Source: Subtercola sp. (GTDB lineage Bacteria; Actinomycetota; Actinomycetes; Actinomycetales; Microbacteriaceae). Taken from it: a stretch of 64,000 nt of DNA. This document shows positions 42,880-51,936 of this stretch, piece after piece (within the stretch, counting starts at the first letter, position 1; the number at the start of each line of letters is the position of its first letter). Under the pieces are notes generated by a model. That model saw only the letters and a list, made by a program, of their open reading frames with translations, made no database searches and had not been told where the DNA came from. Location of the stretch: the NCBI GenBank assembly GCA_025463765.1, contig JAODBC010000027.1, positions 78,952 to 142,951 on the forward strand. Direction: 5' to 3'. Position numbers and translations under genes: made by a program.

Positions 42880-43466
42880 CTGTGCACGAGGAGGGCTGGC
42901 CCGTTCATCCGCTGCGCCTGCCTCCGGTTCACACGCCCGATTCCGCTCAGGCCGAGGCCCTGGCCAAGACCCCGACTCTGCCTGACGGAACCATTCGCAA
43001 TTTGTTTCTAACCCTCGCCTGGCAACCCGTATTGCTCAAGCGCTTCAACGTGTTCATGGGCACGTTCATGGTCTTCAACACCATCACTTCTTATGAGCGC
43101 GAAGTGGTGGTGCTGCGTGTCGCAACGATCGGCCGCAGCCGCTACGAGCTGGCCCAGCACATTCCTCTCGCCCAACAGGCAGGCATCACCGATGACACGA
43201 TCAGAGCGCTTCTCGCTTACCCCTCGCTCGACGGCCTGAACGACGACGACCGCATGCTCGCCGCCCTCACCGACGAAATCGACGAACTCGGTCACCTCAC
43301 CGAGGTGACCTGGATTGCGCTCCGGGCCAGGTTCGCCGAACCGTCGATCGTCGAACTGATCGCCCTGGTGACGCAATATCGCATGGTCGCCGAGTTCTTG
43401 AACACCCTCGGGGTCGAACTGGAGCCCGATTTGCGCGCCACTATCGAGAGCTGGATCGGCGCCTGA
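42876..43466 (+). CDS. Carboxymuconolactone decarboxylase (CMD) family protein
   Basis: A 196-residue CMD-like helical protein: NLFLTLAWQPVLLKRFNVFMG, YEREVVVLRVATIGRSRYELAQHIPLAQQAGIT (read in parts), ALTDEIDELGHLTEVTW. It has the R-x-x-YEL-x-xH of this group but no CxxC. Starts on GTG overlapping the propeller stop. In other operons such proteins follow monooxygenases of the LLM type; function unknown. Confidence 0.82.
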   Translation: MTVHEEGWPVHPLRLPPVHTPDSAQAEALAKTPTLPDGTIRNLFLTLAWQPVLLKRFNVFMGTFMVFNTITSYEREVVVLRVATIGRSRYELAQHIPLAQQAGITDDTIRALLAYPSLDGLNDDDRMLAALTDEIDELGHLTEVTWIALRARFAEPSIVELIALVTQYRMVAEFLNTLGVELEPDLRATIESWIGA

Positions 43467-43522
43467 GCCGTTTCGATCGGCCCAACGATGAGAGCTTCAT
43501 TTTCATAGAAAGTGACAAAAGC

Positions 43523-44260
43523 ATGTCGATTCACGATTCATCTGCCTCATCTGTCGCGGCATCACCCCTCAACCCTCACCCGGTGGCCGAACAGGCACGC
43601 TCGACCATAACGTCAGATCAGTTCAGGTCTGCTTTTCGTAACCACGCTGGCGGAGTCGCGGTTATCACTGCTGATGCCGGCCATGGCCCCGTGGGCCTGA
43701 CGGCGACTTCGGTCATCTCGGTCAGCCTTGACCCTCCGCTTGTGGTGTTCTCGGTCTCAGAACTGTCGTCGAGTACACCAACCATCCTCGAAGCCGACAC
43801 AGTCGTCATTCACCTTCTGGGTGCCGACCAGATCCACATCGCCAAGCTGTGCTCGACAAGCGGCATCGATCGATTCGCCGACACCTCCATCTGGTCGCGT
43901 CTCGTCACCGGAGAACCGTTCTTCCCATCGGCACATGCCTGGATCAGAGGCAAAGTCGTCAACAAGATGGCGGCGGGAGGCTCAACGGTCATCGCAGTGC
44001 AAGCACTGCAGGCACGCTCCCCAGACGCGAACGACGCGTCAGTGCCCCTCGCTGCTCCGCTGGTCTACCACAACCGCACGTGGCACATTCTGGGCGAATA
44101 CTCCAAACACCAAGCGCCAGCGGCATCACCACAAACTCAGGAGGCAGTCGGCACCAGTGCGGGAAAGTGCCAATCGTCTGCCGAACCAGGCGCACCCGAG
44201 GCCTGTGTAATCCGGCTGGACGAAAGCGGGACGGTCAATCGTCGAAACGCTGAGCGGTGA
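43523..44260 (+). CDS. Flavin reductase family protein with C-terminal tail
   Basis: A 245-residue HpaC/DIM6-like flavin reductase: FRSAFRNHAGGVAVITAD (residues ~33-50), TATSVISVSLDPPLVVFSV, VIHLLGADQIHIAKLCS, WIRGKVV and PLVYHNRTWHILG. The domain ends near residue 198; the last ~48 residues are low-complexity and overlap the 3' end of the convergent flavin-reductase gene. It should supply FMNH2 to the NtaA-type monooxygenase at 40098. Confidence 0.85.
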   Translation: MSIHDSSASSVAASPLNPHPVAEQARSTITSDQFRSAFRNHAGGVAVITADAGHGPVGLTATSVISVSLDPPLVVFSVSELSSSTPTILEADTVVIHLLGADQIHIAKLCSTSGIDRFADTSIWSRLVTGEPFFPSAHAWIRGKVVNKMAAGGSTVIAVQALQARSPDANDASVPLAAPLVYHNRTWHILGEYSKHQAPAASPQTQEAVGTSAGKCQSSAEPGAPEACVIRLDESGTVNRRNAER

Positions 44261-44751
44261 TAAATAAGGGGCTCAGCGTCACGATCTACGGCGACATCGC
44301 GTACCTGTAAGAGAACGATGTGATGATCACCCGCAGGTATCTCCGCCACCACGGTGCACTCAAGCAGACAGGCCGAGTTGGCCACAAAGAGTGCGCCTTT
44401 TTCTGAGCGAATGGTTTCGAGTCCATCGAACCGATTGCGGCTTCGCGAGGCGAGTTGAAGGCACGCTTCCTCTTGGCTTCGCGCCAAGATCGATATGCCA
44501 AGACGCTCTGCTGAGCGCAAGACGGGCCATGTCGATGAGGTGTTTTGCGCCGAAAAGAGCACGATGGGTGGGTCGAAAGATATGCCTACCGAGAAGGATG
44601 AAGCCACGAACCCTACAGGCTCACCGTTGACCTCTGCGCAGATCGCCGCGACGCCCGAGGGCACGTTGCCTAGCGCCGAGCGAATCGAACCCGGGTCGAG
44701 GTCTACTTTGCTGAGGAATGCTGCTTGGTCGGAGTGGCTAGTGATCAGCAT
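44137..44751 (-). CDS. Flavin reductase family protein
   Basis: A 204-residue flavin reductase: RSALGNVPSGVAAICAEV, ASSFSVGISFDPPIVLFSAQ, LGISILARSQEEA, PAGDHHIVLLQVRDV and PLIYHRSAFRRL. The domain ends near residue 170, and the remaining ~35 residues overlap 124 bases of the convergent reductase gene. ATG 44751 lies within the last codons of livF. As the last gene of the importer/LLM operon it should serve the LLM monooxygenase at 50580. Confidence 0.82.
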   Translation of the reverse strand: MLITSHSDQAAFLSKVDLDPGSIRSALGNVPSGVAAICAEVNGEPVGFVASSFSVGISFDPPIVLFSAQNTSSTWPVLRSAERLGISILARSQEEACLQLASRSRNRFDGLETIRSEKGALFVANSACLLECTVVAEIPAGDHHIVLLQVRDVAVDRDAEPLIYHRSAFRRLTVPLSSSRITQASGAPGSADDWHFPALVPTAS

Positions 44752-45481
44752 GAGACCTCGAATCGGAGGTGGATGCCACCGAGAGCAGCTGATGCTGCAG
44801 GCCAGTGGAATTGGCGAACTCGGTTGATGACCCTTCGTGGGCCATCCGCCCGGTGTCGAGTACATAGACCCGAGAGGTGAGGCTGAGTACGAATTGCAGG
44901 TTCTGCTCCGCGAGAATGATGCTGACGTCGAACTTGGCCGGCAAGCTGAGAATCGACTCGTGGAGCTGTTGCACCACCAACGGCGATAGACCCTCCGTTG
45001 GTTCGTCTAGCAAGAGAAGTCGTGGTTTGCCGGCAAGAGCACGTGCTATGGCTACGGCCTGCTTCTCTCCGCCAGAAAGCTGATATCCCCGACGCGGCAG
45101 AAGGCGTTCGAGTATAGGCACGGCGTCGACGAGGCGGTCGACGTCGAGCGGCTGCCTTCGCGCTCTGGCTGCGAGCGCGAGATTTTCGCGCACCGAGAGG
45201 GCCGGAAAGATACGTCGATCTGGAGGCACCCATGCCACCCCCGATCGCGCAATGGTCTCGGTGCGAAGTCGACTGATCTCGCGATCTTGGAAGACAATGG
45301 TTCCCAAGCGCCGGGCTTCGATGCCCATGATCGCCTTGAATGTCGTACTCTTACCGGCGCCGTTTCGGCCGAGAAGGCCTACAACTTCTCGTTCTGCAAC
45401 AGCGATATCGATGCCGAAAAGCGCCTGCGCGGTGCCATACCAAGCCTCAAGATGGGAAACGGTCAATGTCTTCGCGGTCAT
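44738..45481 (-). CDS. livF: Liv-type ABC transporter ATPase LivF (second system)
   Basis: A 247-residue LivF-type ATPase: Walker A GRNGAGKST, signature LSGGEKQAVAIARALAG, Walker B LLLLDEPTEGLSPLVV. Overlaps livG by ATGA. Sequence differs clearly from the LivF at 23309, so this is an independent importer rather than a recent duplication. Confidence 0.92.
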   Translation of the reverse strand: MTAKTLTVSHLEAWYGTAQALFGIDIAVAEREVVGLLGRNGAGKSTTFKAIMGIEARRLGTIVFQDREISRLRTETIARSGVAWVPPDRRIFPALSVRENLALAARARRQPLDVDRLVDAVPILERLLPRRGYQLSGGEKQAVAIARALAGKPRLLLLDEPTEGLSPLVVQQLHESILSLPAKFDVSIILAEQNLQFVLSLTSRVYVLDTGRMAHEGSSTEFANSTGLQHQLLSVASTSDSRSHADH

Positions 45482-46245
45482 GATGCGGACACCCCCAAGT
45501 ACAGTTCTTTCGTCAGGGGCGCTGCCTCTACTTCTGCAGGTGTCCCTTCCAATAACAGTTTTCCCTGGCCCATCAAAAGCACCCGGTCGCTCACTGAGAA
45601 GATCACCTCCATGTCATGCGCGGTCAGCACGATGGCCAGTTGCGGGTTGGCTTCCTTCACCGATCGGAGCATGTCGATTGTCTGTTGGATGTCTTCGAGC
45701 GACATACCCGCGGTCGGCTCGTCAAGCAGCAGAAGTTTGGGCTGCTGCACCAATGCCATTGCAAACTCCAGCCGTTTGCGATCACCTTGGGCAAGCCTGT
45801 CGGCACGAAGAGCCGAGTAGTCGTGCAGAGAGAGTCTGACGAGCATTTCGTCGACCCGCGTTGCCTTCTGGTGGCCCGAAGAGAATGTGTCCCAGAAGGC
45901 GAAGGGATGCCCGCGAGCAGATTCGACGGCGAGAAGCAGGTTCTCACGAACGGTCCGTGTGCCGAAAAAACTGGCAACCTGGAACGTTCTGCTGAGGCCG
46001 TTTCTGCACCGGCGCGACGCAGGCCAACGTGTAGCGTTATGGCCCTGATAGCTGATCGTACCTTTGTCTGCGCGGTGCTCTCCCGCGGCCAGCCCGAACA
46101 TGGTCGACTTGCCCGCACCGTTAGGGCCGATCAGCGCCAGAGTCTCACCGGCTCGTACGGTGAAGCTCACGCCCTGAACAGCGTGCGATGGTCCGAAAGA
46201 TTTGTAGACGTCCTGGACTTCGAGTACGGGCGTTTCGGCATTCAC
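45478..46245 (-). CDS. livG: Liv-type ABC transporter ATPase LivG (second system)
   Basis: A 255-residue LivG-type ATPase: Walker A GPNGAGKST, FQVASFFGTRTVRENLL, signature LAQGDRKRLEFAMAL (a normal LivG-like variant keeping the Gly), Walker B LLLLDEPTAGMS. ATGA overlaps at both ends with livM and livF. Confidence 0.92.
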   Translation of the reverse strand: MNAETPVLEVQDVYKSFGPSHAVQGVSFTVRAGETLALIGPNGAGKSTMFGLAAGEHRADKGTISYQGHNATRWPASRRCRNGLSRTFQVASFFGTRTVRENLLLAVESARGHPFAFWDTFSSGHQKATRVDEMLVRLSLHDYSALRADRLAQGDRKRLEFAMALVQQPKLLLLDEPTAGMSLEDIQQTIDMLRSVKEANPQLAIVLTAHDMEVIFSVSDRVLLMGQGKLLLEGTPAEVEAAPLTKELYLGVSAS

Positions 46246-47261
46246 GAGAGCACCTTCTGACGTCTTGTCATTCGCTTAGAGATCATTGGCACTAGACCAA
46301 GGAGGCCTTCGGGCAAGACGAGCACGATGACGAGCAGTCCTAACCCGAAGTACAGCTCCGGTGAGCTCGTCGAGTTAGAGAGCGCCCAATTCGCGACCGT
46401 GAAGATGACGGCTCCGATGGCAGGCCCCCAATAGGTATGCATGCCGCCGATCAGGCACATTATTATCACTTCGCCTGAGACTGTCCACGACATGATGTCG
46501 GGGCTCGCGATTCCTTGCAGCTGCGCATAAAGGGCTCCGGCGACACCAGCGAGCAGTCCGGCCACGGTGAATGCGACGATGCGACTCAATTTGACGTTGA
46601 TGCCGAGCGCGGATGCGCGGAGCGGATTATCGCGCACGGCCGTCAGACTCGCGCCAAAGGTGGAGCCGCGGAGGCGCCTGATCACAATGGCGAGCACACC
46701 AGTAATGGCTATGGCGTACCACCAGAATGTCTTGTCGGAAAATAACGAGGTTCCGAAAATTGCCCCCCGTGGAATTCCGGGAAGTCCGCTCTCACCGCCG
46801 AGCGCGGGTATCCGATAGAGCAGAAGCGAGATACTCTCCCCGAATACGAGGGTGAGCATGGCGAACTCGACGCCGGTCACGCGGTTGGCGACCAGGCTGA
46901 AGATCATCGCAAGGATGGCGCCGACGGCAGCCCCGACGAACAACTGTATGAGGGGCGGAAGAGCGATCGGCGCAAGAAGTCCGACCGTGTATGCGCCGGC
47001 GCCGAAGAATGCCGCTTGCCCAAACGAGGTAATACCCGTCCAGCCGAGCAGAACGTTTGTACTCATGGCAAATAGTACGAAGATCAGGGCCGTCGTAGCC
47101 AAAAATAGAGTCGAACCGGTGAAAAGCCCAGGGCCTATCACCCCTACGACGATCCATACCGCGGCGACCTCGAGAGTTGCGGGAATTCGCCATCTGGCTT
47201 TCGCTGAAGTCGTCTTTCCGGTCGCCAGGTTCTGACCTCTTTGTTCGAGCTGTGTTGTCAT
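46242..47261 (-). CDS. livM: Liv-type ABC permease LivM (second system)
   Basis: A 339-residue permease with about nine membrane segments from residue ~32 on. Landmarks: STNVLLGWTGITSFGQAAFFGAGAYTVGLL (read in parts) and the coupling loop RLRGSTFGASLTAVRDNPLRASALGIN. ATG 47261 (MTTQLEQRGQ) two bases after the livH stop is used; the long upstream frame overlaps livH. Confidence 0.9.
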   Translation of the reverse strand: MTTQLEQRGQNLATGKTTSAKARWRIPATLEVAAVWIVVGVIGPGLFTGSTLFLATTALIFVLFAMSTNVLLGWTGITSFGQAAFFGAGAYTVGLLAPIALPPLIQLFVGAAVGAILAMIFSLVANRVTGVEFAMLTLVFGESISLLLYRIPALGGESGLPGIPRGAIFGTSLFSDKTFWWYAIAITGVLAIVIRRLRGSTFGASLTAVRDNPLRASALGINVKLSRIVAFTVAGLLAGVAGALYAQLQGIASPDIMSWTVSGEVIIMCLIGGMHTYWGPAIGAVIFTVANWALSNSTSSPELYFGLGLLVIVLVLPEGLLGLVPMISKRMTRRQKVLS

Positions 47262-47263
47262 GG

Positions 47264-48154
47264 TCACGCTTCTCTCGACGCGAATGCGGCACCGAAAATG
47301 CCCTGGGGTCGTAAGAGCAGCACGAGGGTGACGGCGATGTACAGACTGAATCCTGCGAAGCCGGGGAAAAAGGTGACGGCAAAGCTGTCGAGCAATCCGA
47401 TGAGGAGCGCTGCGATCAGCGCCCCTCCCATAGAGCCGAGCCCACCCACGATGACGATTGCAAAGCTCTGCACCACGAAGGTCGGAGCAAGACTCGGATC
47501 GATCGATAACAGCGGCGAAATGAGCCCACCGGCAAGCCCAGCGAGGGCGGCGCCTAAAGCAAAAACCGCCAGTTGGACACCCCGGGCGTGCAGGCCTAGG
47601 GCGCGTGCCATCGTCTGATCGTGCGCTACCGCGCGGGTTGTCTGCCCGAACGATGTGCGCTGAAGGAGAAGCGTCAGGCCAATCGCGAGCACTGCTCCGA
47701 CGCCGATCAGCACCACGTCGTAGGTGGCAACCCGCACGCCCAGGATCTGAAACGATCCCGCGAATGCCGGCAGTTGCGTCTGCGATCGAGGAGAAACTCC
47801 CCAAATCTGTTGAACGAGACCATCCAAAGTCAGCAACAGGGCGTACGAGGCCAAGAGCGTGGTGGTGTGATCGCGCGCATAGAGGCGCCGAAAAACGGCG
47901 ACCTCGCTCACCGCGCCAATTGCGCCCACCGACAGGGCTGCTATCAACAGACCGACGATCAGAAGACTGATTGAACCGGTCACACCACCGAGCACGTTAT
48001 AGAAAAGGAACGCTCCAATCATGAAGAACGCTCCGTGGGCGAAGTTGAGTACTCGCATCACGCCGTAGATCAGTGTCAGCCCGCTGGCGACAATGAAGAG
48101 CGGCATTCCTGTTGCGATGCCCGAAACGAGCGCCGCGAAGATCTGACCGAACAT
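47264..48154 (-). CDS. livH: Liv-type ABC permease LivH (second system)
   Basis: A 296-residue permease with about eight membrane segments. Landmarks: GLTLIYGVMRVLNFAHGAFFM, LLQRTSFGQTTRAVAHDQTMARALGLHARG (coupling loop) and VIVGGLGSMGGALIAALLIG. Directly follows the binding-protein gene with no gap. Confidence 0.9.
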   Translation of the reverse strand: MFGQIFAALVSGIATGMPLFIVASGLTLIYGVMRVLNFAHGAFFMIGAFLFYNVLGGVTGSISLLIVGLLIAALSVGAIGAVSEVAVFRRLYARDHTTTLLASYALLLTLDGLVQQIWGVSPRSQTQLPAFAGSFQILGVRVATYDVVLIGVGAVLAIGLTLLLQRTSFGQTTRAVAHDQTMARALGLHARGVQLAVFALGAALAGLAGGLISPLLSIDPSLAPTFVVQSFAIVIVGGLGSMGGALIAALLIGLLDSFAVTFFPGFAGFSLYIAVTLVLLLRPQGIFGAAFASREA

Positions 48155-49378
48155 TTACTTACCCGAGTACGGCACGACTTGGGTTTCGATGACTTTGACG
48201 CCATCAGAACTCGTCGAGTCACCAACGGTGTGGCTGATCACAGACGGTACAGAGAGTTGGTGTGAGGCTGCACCCATCGTGAGAGAACCGCTCGGGGCGT
48301 CGAATGACACTCCCTCGAGAGCGGTTCGTACAGCCTCTGGGTCACCAGAACCGGCTTTGTTGATGGCAGCAGCATACGAAAGGCCGATCAGGTACCCCTG
48401 GTATGTCCATCCCACGGGCTTCGCACCGTTCGCGATCTTGCCGTAGTCCGTCACGAATTGTGTATTCATCGTGGTGTTGAACGCGGCCCAGTTGTAGTCG
48501 TAGGAGTTCCATACGTCGGGTGCCTGACCGTTCAGGGATCGAGCAACGTTGTAGTACTCGCCCGAGTTCGCGATGAGCGCCACCTGGCTTGGCAGGTCGT
48601 AGGCCTGGGCCTGCTTGAGGAACCCGGAGGTTCCTGCCCCGAATGTGGCGAGGAAGATTCCGCGTGAGGCGACCGGGCCGGTCAGGCCGCCGCTGATGGC
48701 AGCGACCTGTGAATGAAAATCAGAGGCCGAGAGGGGAACGAACTGTTCGCTGTTGACTTGCACAGCCACGTCGGCCGCCGTTAGTCCGTCTCGGTAGGTC
48801 TGCCAGGTCTCGTGGCCCCAGCTGTAGTCGAATCCGAAGGCGTCGTAGTTTGTGACATTCGGGAACTTCTGAGCCATTACTTCGGCCAGCGCCTGGGCGT
48901 TTGCCTGGTCGCGCACGGCGACCCCGAAGGTGCGCTTGAAGGGTGAGGTGCCAGAAATTCCGCCGGTGAGGGTGTCACTGGCGCAGGAGGCGGTGACCAA
49001 GATCGCCGGAGACTGCTCGACGACCGGGTCGACCCCGGCGCAGTCGGCAGAGCTGAATAGCCCACCGAGCAGATTGACACCGTTCGAAGTAAAGTCTCGA
49101 GCGGCCTGGGTGGCGGTCTGGGGGCTTGACCCTTCGTCTTTGGTAGCCATTGCGAGTTGTTTGCCACCAGCGACGCCGCCGTTCGCATTCACCTCATCGA
49201 TTGCTACTTGAAAACCATCGGTGATATTTTTGCCGATTTCGGCATATGCGCCTTGGGTTGGCGCGATCATGCCGATCGTGATGGTCGAGTCTGCGCTCGA
49301 TCCTGTAGACGAACCCGCGCTGCAACCGCTCAATGTCAGCAGGACTACTCCTGTAATCGGAATCCATAGCTTTTTCAT
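48155..49378 (-). CDS. Liv-type substrate-binding lipoprotein (second system)
   Basis: A 407-residue type I binding protein. The signal sequence MKKLWIPITGVVLLTLSGCSAG has a lipobox at LSGC (Cys19), so the protein is lipid-anchored. Mature landmarks: TITIGMIAPTQGAYAEIGKN, ITDGFQVAIDEVNANGGVAG, KDEGSSPQTATQAARDF. The perfect ribosome site AAGGAGGT precedes ATG 49378, matching the high dose normally needed for binding proteins. Ligand unknown; the context suggests an organic acid or lactam-like compound. Confidence 0.9.
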   Translation of the reverse strand: MKKLWIPITGVVLLTLSGCSAGSSTGSSADSTITIGMIAPTQGAYAEIGKNITDGFQVAIDEVNANGGVAGGKQLAMATKDEGSSPQTATQAARDFTSNGVNLLGGLFSSADCAGVDPVVEQSPAILVTASCASDTLTGGISGTSPFKRTFGVAVRDQANAQALAEVMAQKFPNVTNYDAFGFDYSWGHETWQTYRDGLTAADVAVQVNSEQFVPLSASDFHSQVAAISGGLTGPVASRGIFLATFGAGTSGFLKQAQAYDLPSQVALIANSGEYYNVARSLNGQAPDVWNSYDYNWAAFNTTMNTQFVTDYGKIANGAKPVGWTYQGYLIGLSYAAAINKAGSGDPEAVRTALEGVSFDAPSGSLTMGAASHQLSVPSVISHTVGDSTSSDGVKVIETQVVPYSGK

Positions 49379-49421
49379 GTTTCGATAACCTCCTTGTTAT
49401 GTAGAACAGATCAGGGCCTGG

Positions 49422-50150
49422 TCAGCCCCGTGTCGTGACGCCACCATCGACGTGGATGGTGTCGCCCGTGATTCCAGAGCTCTTTGTGCCAGCCAAAAAG
49501 GCGACCGTTTCGGCCACTTCGTTGGGCTCGATCATGCGGCCAAGCGGAATAGTGCTGATTTTCTTCAGTACGTATTCGTCGGACTTTCTCGCCGCTTCAT
49601 TCATCGACGTGGGAACGATGGTGGCTGAGACAGCATTCACGCGGATGGGGATTGCTGACCATTCGATCGCGAGTGTTCTCACCAGCGAGCCAAGAGCTGC
49701 TTTTGTCATTCCGTAGGCAGCCGTACCTGTTATGCCGCGTTCTCCCGCCGTAGATGTGACCATCACCACGGAGCCCTCCCCACTTGCTTGAAGCAATTCG
49801 GAGGCGGCTTTGGTCATATTCACCGTGCCCCAGACATTGGTTTCGAAAACCTCACGGGCGTCGACTGAATTGAATTCGTCGAACGACTGCCACTGGTTGA
49901 TTCCGGCACAGTTCACCAGCACATCCAGGCGCCCGAACTCCGCTGCAACAGCTGTCGTAACTCGAAGGCAATCGTCGAAAATCGTGATGTCGCACTGGAG
50001 TTCGAGGTCAACGTCGATACGCTCACCCTCGACCGTGCGCCCCACGCCCACCACGATAAATCCATCCCGACGCAGGCACGCCACAATCTGCTCGCCTATT
50101 CCGCCGCGACTACCGGTGACCAGCGCTACTCTTCTCGCGTCACCACTCAT
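49422..50150 (-). CDS. SDR-family oxidoreductase
   Basis: A 242-residue classical SDR: cofactor loop TGSRGGIGEQI, NCAGINQW (variant of NNAG), catalytic Ser in MVTSTAGERG, YGMTK (Y-x-x-x-K), and GDTIHVDGGV at the end. ATG 50150 (MSGDARRVALVTGS) overlaps the HbpS-like stop by 11 bases; the longer open frame has no homology-like features. Likely oxidises or reduces an alcohol/ketone of this pathway. Confidence 0.9.
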   Translation of the reverse strand: MSGDARRVALVTGSRGGIGEQIVACLRRDGFIVVGVGRTVEGERIDVDLELQCDITIFDDCLRVTTAVAAEFGRLDVLVNCAGINQWQSFDEFNSVDAREVFETNVWGTVNMTKAASELLQASGEGSVVMVTSTAGERGITGTAAYGMTKAALGSLVRTLAIEWSAIPIRVNAVSATIVPTSMNEAARKSDEYVLKKISTIPLGRMIEPNEVAETVAFLAGTKSSGITGDTIHVDGGVTTRG

Positions 50151-50583
50151 GACGAGCACCGACCTCAGCGAGAGCTTCGAGCGCGACAGCGACGTCGTCA
50201 CGATAGTGACCGCCGGATACTCCGAGACCGCCGACGACGATGCCGTCCACTTCGATCGGAAAACCTCCTGGCAACGTGACCATACGGGGAATCGCCTGAC
50301 GGGCACCTGCACTGAGAACCGCATCGGCTTCGAGTGCATCGTGCCAGAGCCCGGTGGCTCGACCGGATGCGCCGGTGAAAGCCTTGTCTTGTGCCACACT
50401 GCCCGACGTGAACGATGCGCCGTCCATCCGCATGAAGCCTTTGAGTAGACCGCTCTCGTCAACGACGGCGATACTCATCCGCAGGTTGTGAGCGACGGCC
50501 GCGCGAGCGGACGCCAAGAGCAGGGAATGTGCCAGCGCCTCGGAGACAGACCGGCGAATGAAAGTCGATTCCGAGATCGTCAT
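50140..50583 (-). CDS. GlcG/HbpS (DUF336) family protein
   Basis: A 147-residue GlcG/HbpS-like protein: ALLLASARAAVAHNLRMSIAVVDESG-type segment (residues ~18-45), KAFTGASGRATGLW, and LPGGFPIEVDGIVVGGLGVSGG. No signal peptide, so cytosolic. The family includes heme-degrading HbpS and many uncharacterised partners of oxygenases and glycolate oxidase. Overlaps the LLM gene by ATGA and the SDR by 11 bases. Its role may be cofactor or small-molecule binding (inference). Confidence 0.82.
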   Translation of the reverse strand: MTISESTFIRRSVSEALAHSLLLASARAAVAHNLRMSIAVVDESGLLKGFMRMDGASFTSGSVAQDKAFTGASGRATGLWHDALEADAVLSAGARQAIPRMVTLPGGFPIEVDGIVVGGLGVSGGHYRDDVAVALEALAEVGARHEW

Positions 50584-51716
50584 TTGCGAACTCCCGCCTG
50601 ACGAAGCAACGGCATGACCTTTTCGTCAAAGTACGCAAGTTCTTCGTTGTAGTCGAGAAAGGCCATCACCACCCCATCCATGCCGGCATTCGAAAGCTGA
50701 ATCAATTTGTCTGCGACCTGCTCGGGGTTACCGATAATAGGGAAAGCGCCGAAGCTCAGAACAAACGGATCGAGGCCAGAATGAACTTGGTCGTTGAAGG
50801 ATGAACTCTGCACACCGAGTACTTCAGCCAGGTTGCGCGCGCCCACGTAGTCACCGTGGTCAAGAATCTGCTGCTTGACCTGTTGCGCTTCCTTCTCTGT
50901 ATCTCTGCAGATGATGAACGCAGACATCATCACACTGAGTTCGCGTTGGTACTCCTTGAACGCCAACTCACGTGCTCGAGTCGCGTATTCGCGAGCTTTC
51001 TCGACACTGTCGACGGCGGCGAAGTTGATATCGACGTTTCGAGCAGAGAAATCCAGCCCTGCAGGGGAGTTACCCGCGTTAATCAGAACAGGGTGAGGTT
51101 TTTGAATCGGTTTCGGAAACGAGACCGCGTCTTTCACACGCAGATACTCGCCCTCAAAGTCGAAGGGTTCGTTCTCTGTCCAGAGGCGTCGTACGATCTG
51201 AACCCATTCTTCGCCGTACTGGTAGCGATCGGTGTGTCCGCGTTGGCTCACCCCGAACATTTCCATTTCGGGGGTGAACCAGCCCATCACCAGATTCAAA
51301 GCAAATCGGCCGTGTGAAATGTGGTCGATGGTTGCCGAGGCTTTAGCCGCAACGATCGGATGCGTCGTCGGCAGATGCGACGTCGACACGATCGTGATGT
51401 TCTCGGTCTCGGCGGCGAGGCCGGCGGCCCAGGCGTAGGTTTCAAAACTGGTGCCGTTGAAATCGGTGGAACCACCGAAGCCCTTCCACCTGGCGATAGG
51501 AACGAGCGCTTCGAAGCCCATCCTGTCTGCTCGCTGCGCGATTGCCGTGGTGTGTTCCCAGGTCACTTCATATGTCGTCGGCGCCTCGGTCATCGTCAGT
51601 CCGCCGCTGCAATTAATGCCGAACAACCCCAATTTCAAAGGCTGCTCGTTGAACAGGGGCATATTCTGTCGGCGGATCTCGTCTACTTCAGCGCGAGTGC
51701 GTGCAGGTTGGGTCAC
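50580..51716 (-). CDS. LLM flavin monooxygenase (SfnG/RutA-like)
   Basis: A 378-residue luciferase-like monooxygenase resembling the dimethylsulfone/pyrimidine-oxygenase branch: GLFGINCSGGLTMTEAP, ADRMGFEALVPIARWKG, FETYAWAAGLAAETENITI, SHLPTTHPIVAAKASATIDH, SHGRFALNLVMGW and KPHPVLINAGNSPAGLDFSA. GTG 51716 has AAGGGA upstream; ATG 51662 (MPLFNEQPLKL) is the internal alternative. First gene of the operon running to the flavin reductase at 44137, its probable FMNH2 source. A 15-bp palindrome lies just before the start. Confidence 0.88.
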   Translation of the reverse strand: MTQPARTRAEVDEIRRQNMPLFNEQPLKLGLFGINCSGGLTMTEAPTTYEVTWEHTTAIAQRADRMGFEALVPIARWKGFGGSTDFNGTSFETYAWAAGLAAETENITIVSTSHLPTTHPIVAAKASATIDHISHGRFALNLVMGWFTPEMEMFGVSQRGHTDRYQYGEEWVQIVRRLWTENEPFDFEGEYLRVKDAVSFPKPIQKPHPVLINAGNSPAGLDFSARNVDINFAAVDSVEKAREYATRARELAFKEYQRELSVMMSAFIICRDTEKEAQQVKQQILDHGDYVGARNLAEVLGVQSSSFNDQVHSGLDPFVLSFGAFPIIGNPEQVADKLIQLSNAGMDGVVMAFLDYNEELAYFDEKVMPLLRQAGVRK

Positions 51717-51734
51717 TTCGTTGAATCCCTTCGT

Positions 51735-51749
51735 GGAGCACCGTGCTCC
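51735..51749. promoter_or_regulatory. 15-bp palindrome GGAGCAC-C-GTGCTCC
   Basis: Perfect 7-bp arms around one base, 19 bases before GTG 51716 in the divergent gap to the IclR gene. It may be an IclR operator or a leader hairpin of the LLM operon. CGTTGAA occurs on each side of it (51719-51725 and 51751-51757). Confidence 0.55.
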
Positions 51750-51907
51750 TCGTTGAACCGATGTCGTACCGCTAGGCGGAACGTATGCGACGAGACACCA
51801 CCGAGAAGCTCTCTTGGTGCCGGTCGGGCGTTCCTCAAGATAGACCAGCCTTCGCAGCAATTGCAAGCCTCTCATCGGAATCGGACGGAATACTATCGGC
51901 AGCTTTA

Positions 51908-51936
51908 TTGTGTTCCTGTGGGCGGTACGCTAGGTT
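51908..51936 (+). promoter_or_regulatory. Promoter of the IclR gene (and downstream operon)
   Basis: -35 TTGTGT (51908-51913), 17-nt spacer, -10 TAGGTT (51931-51936). Start of transcription would fall near 51943, about 54 bases before ATG 51997. Confidence 0.5.
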
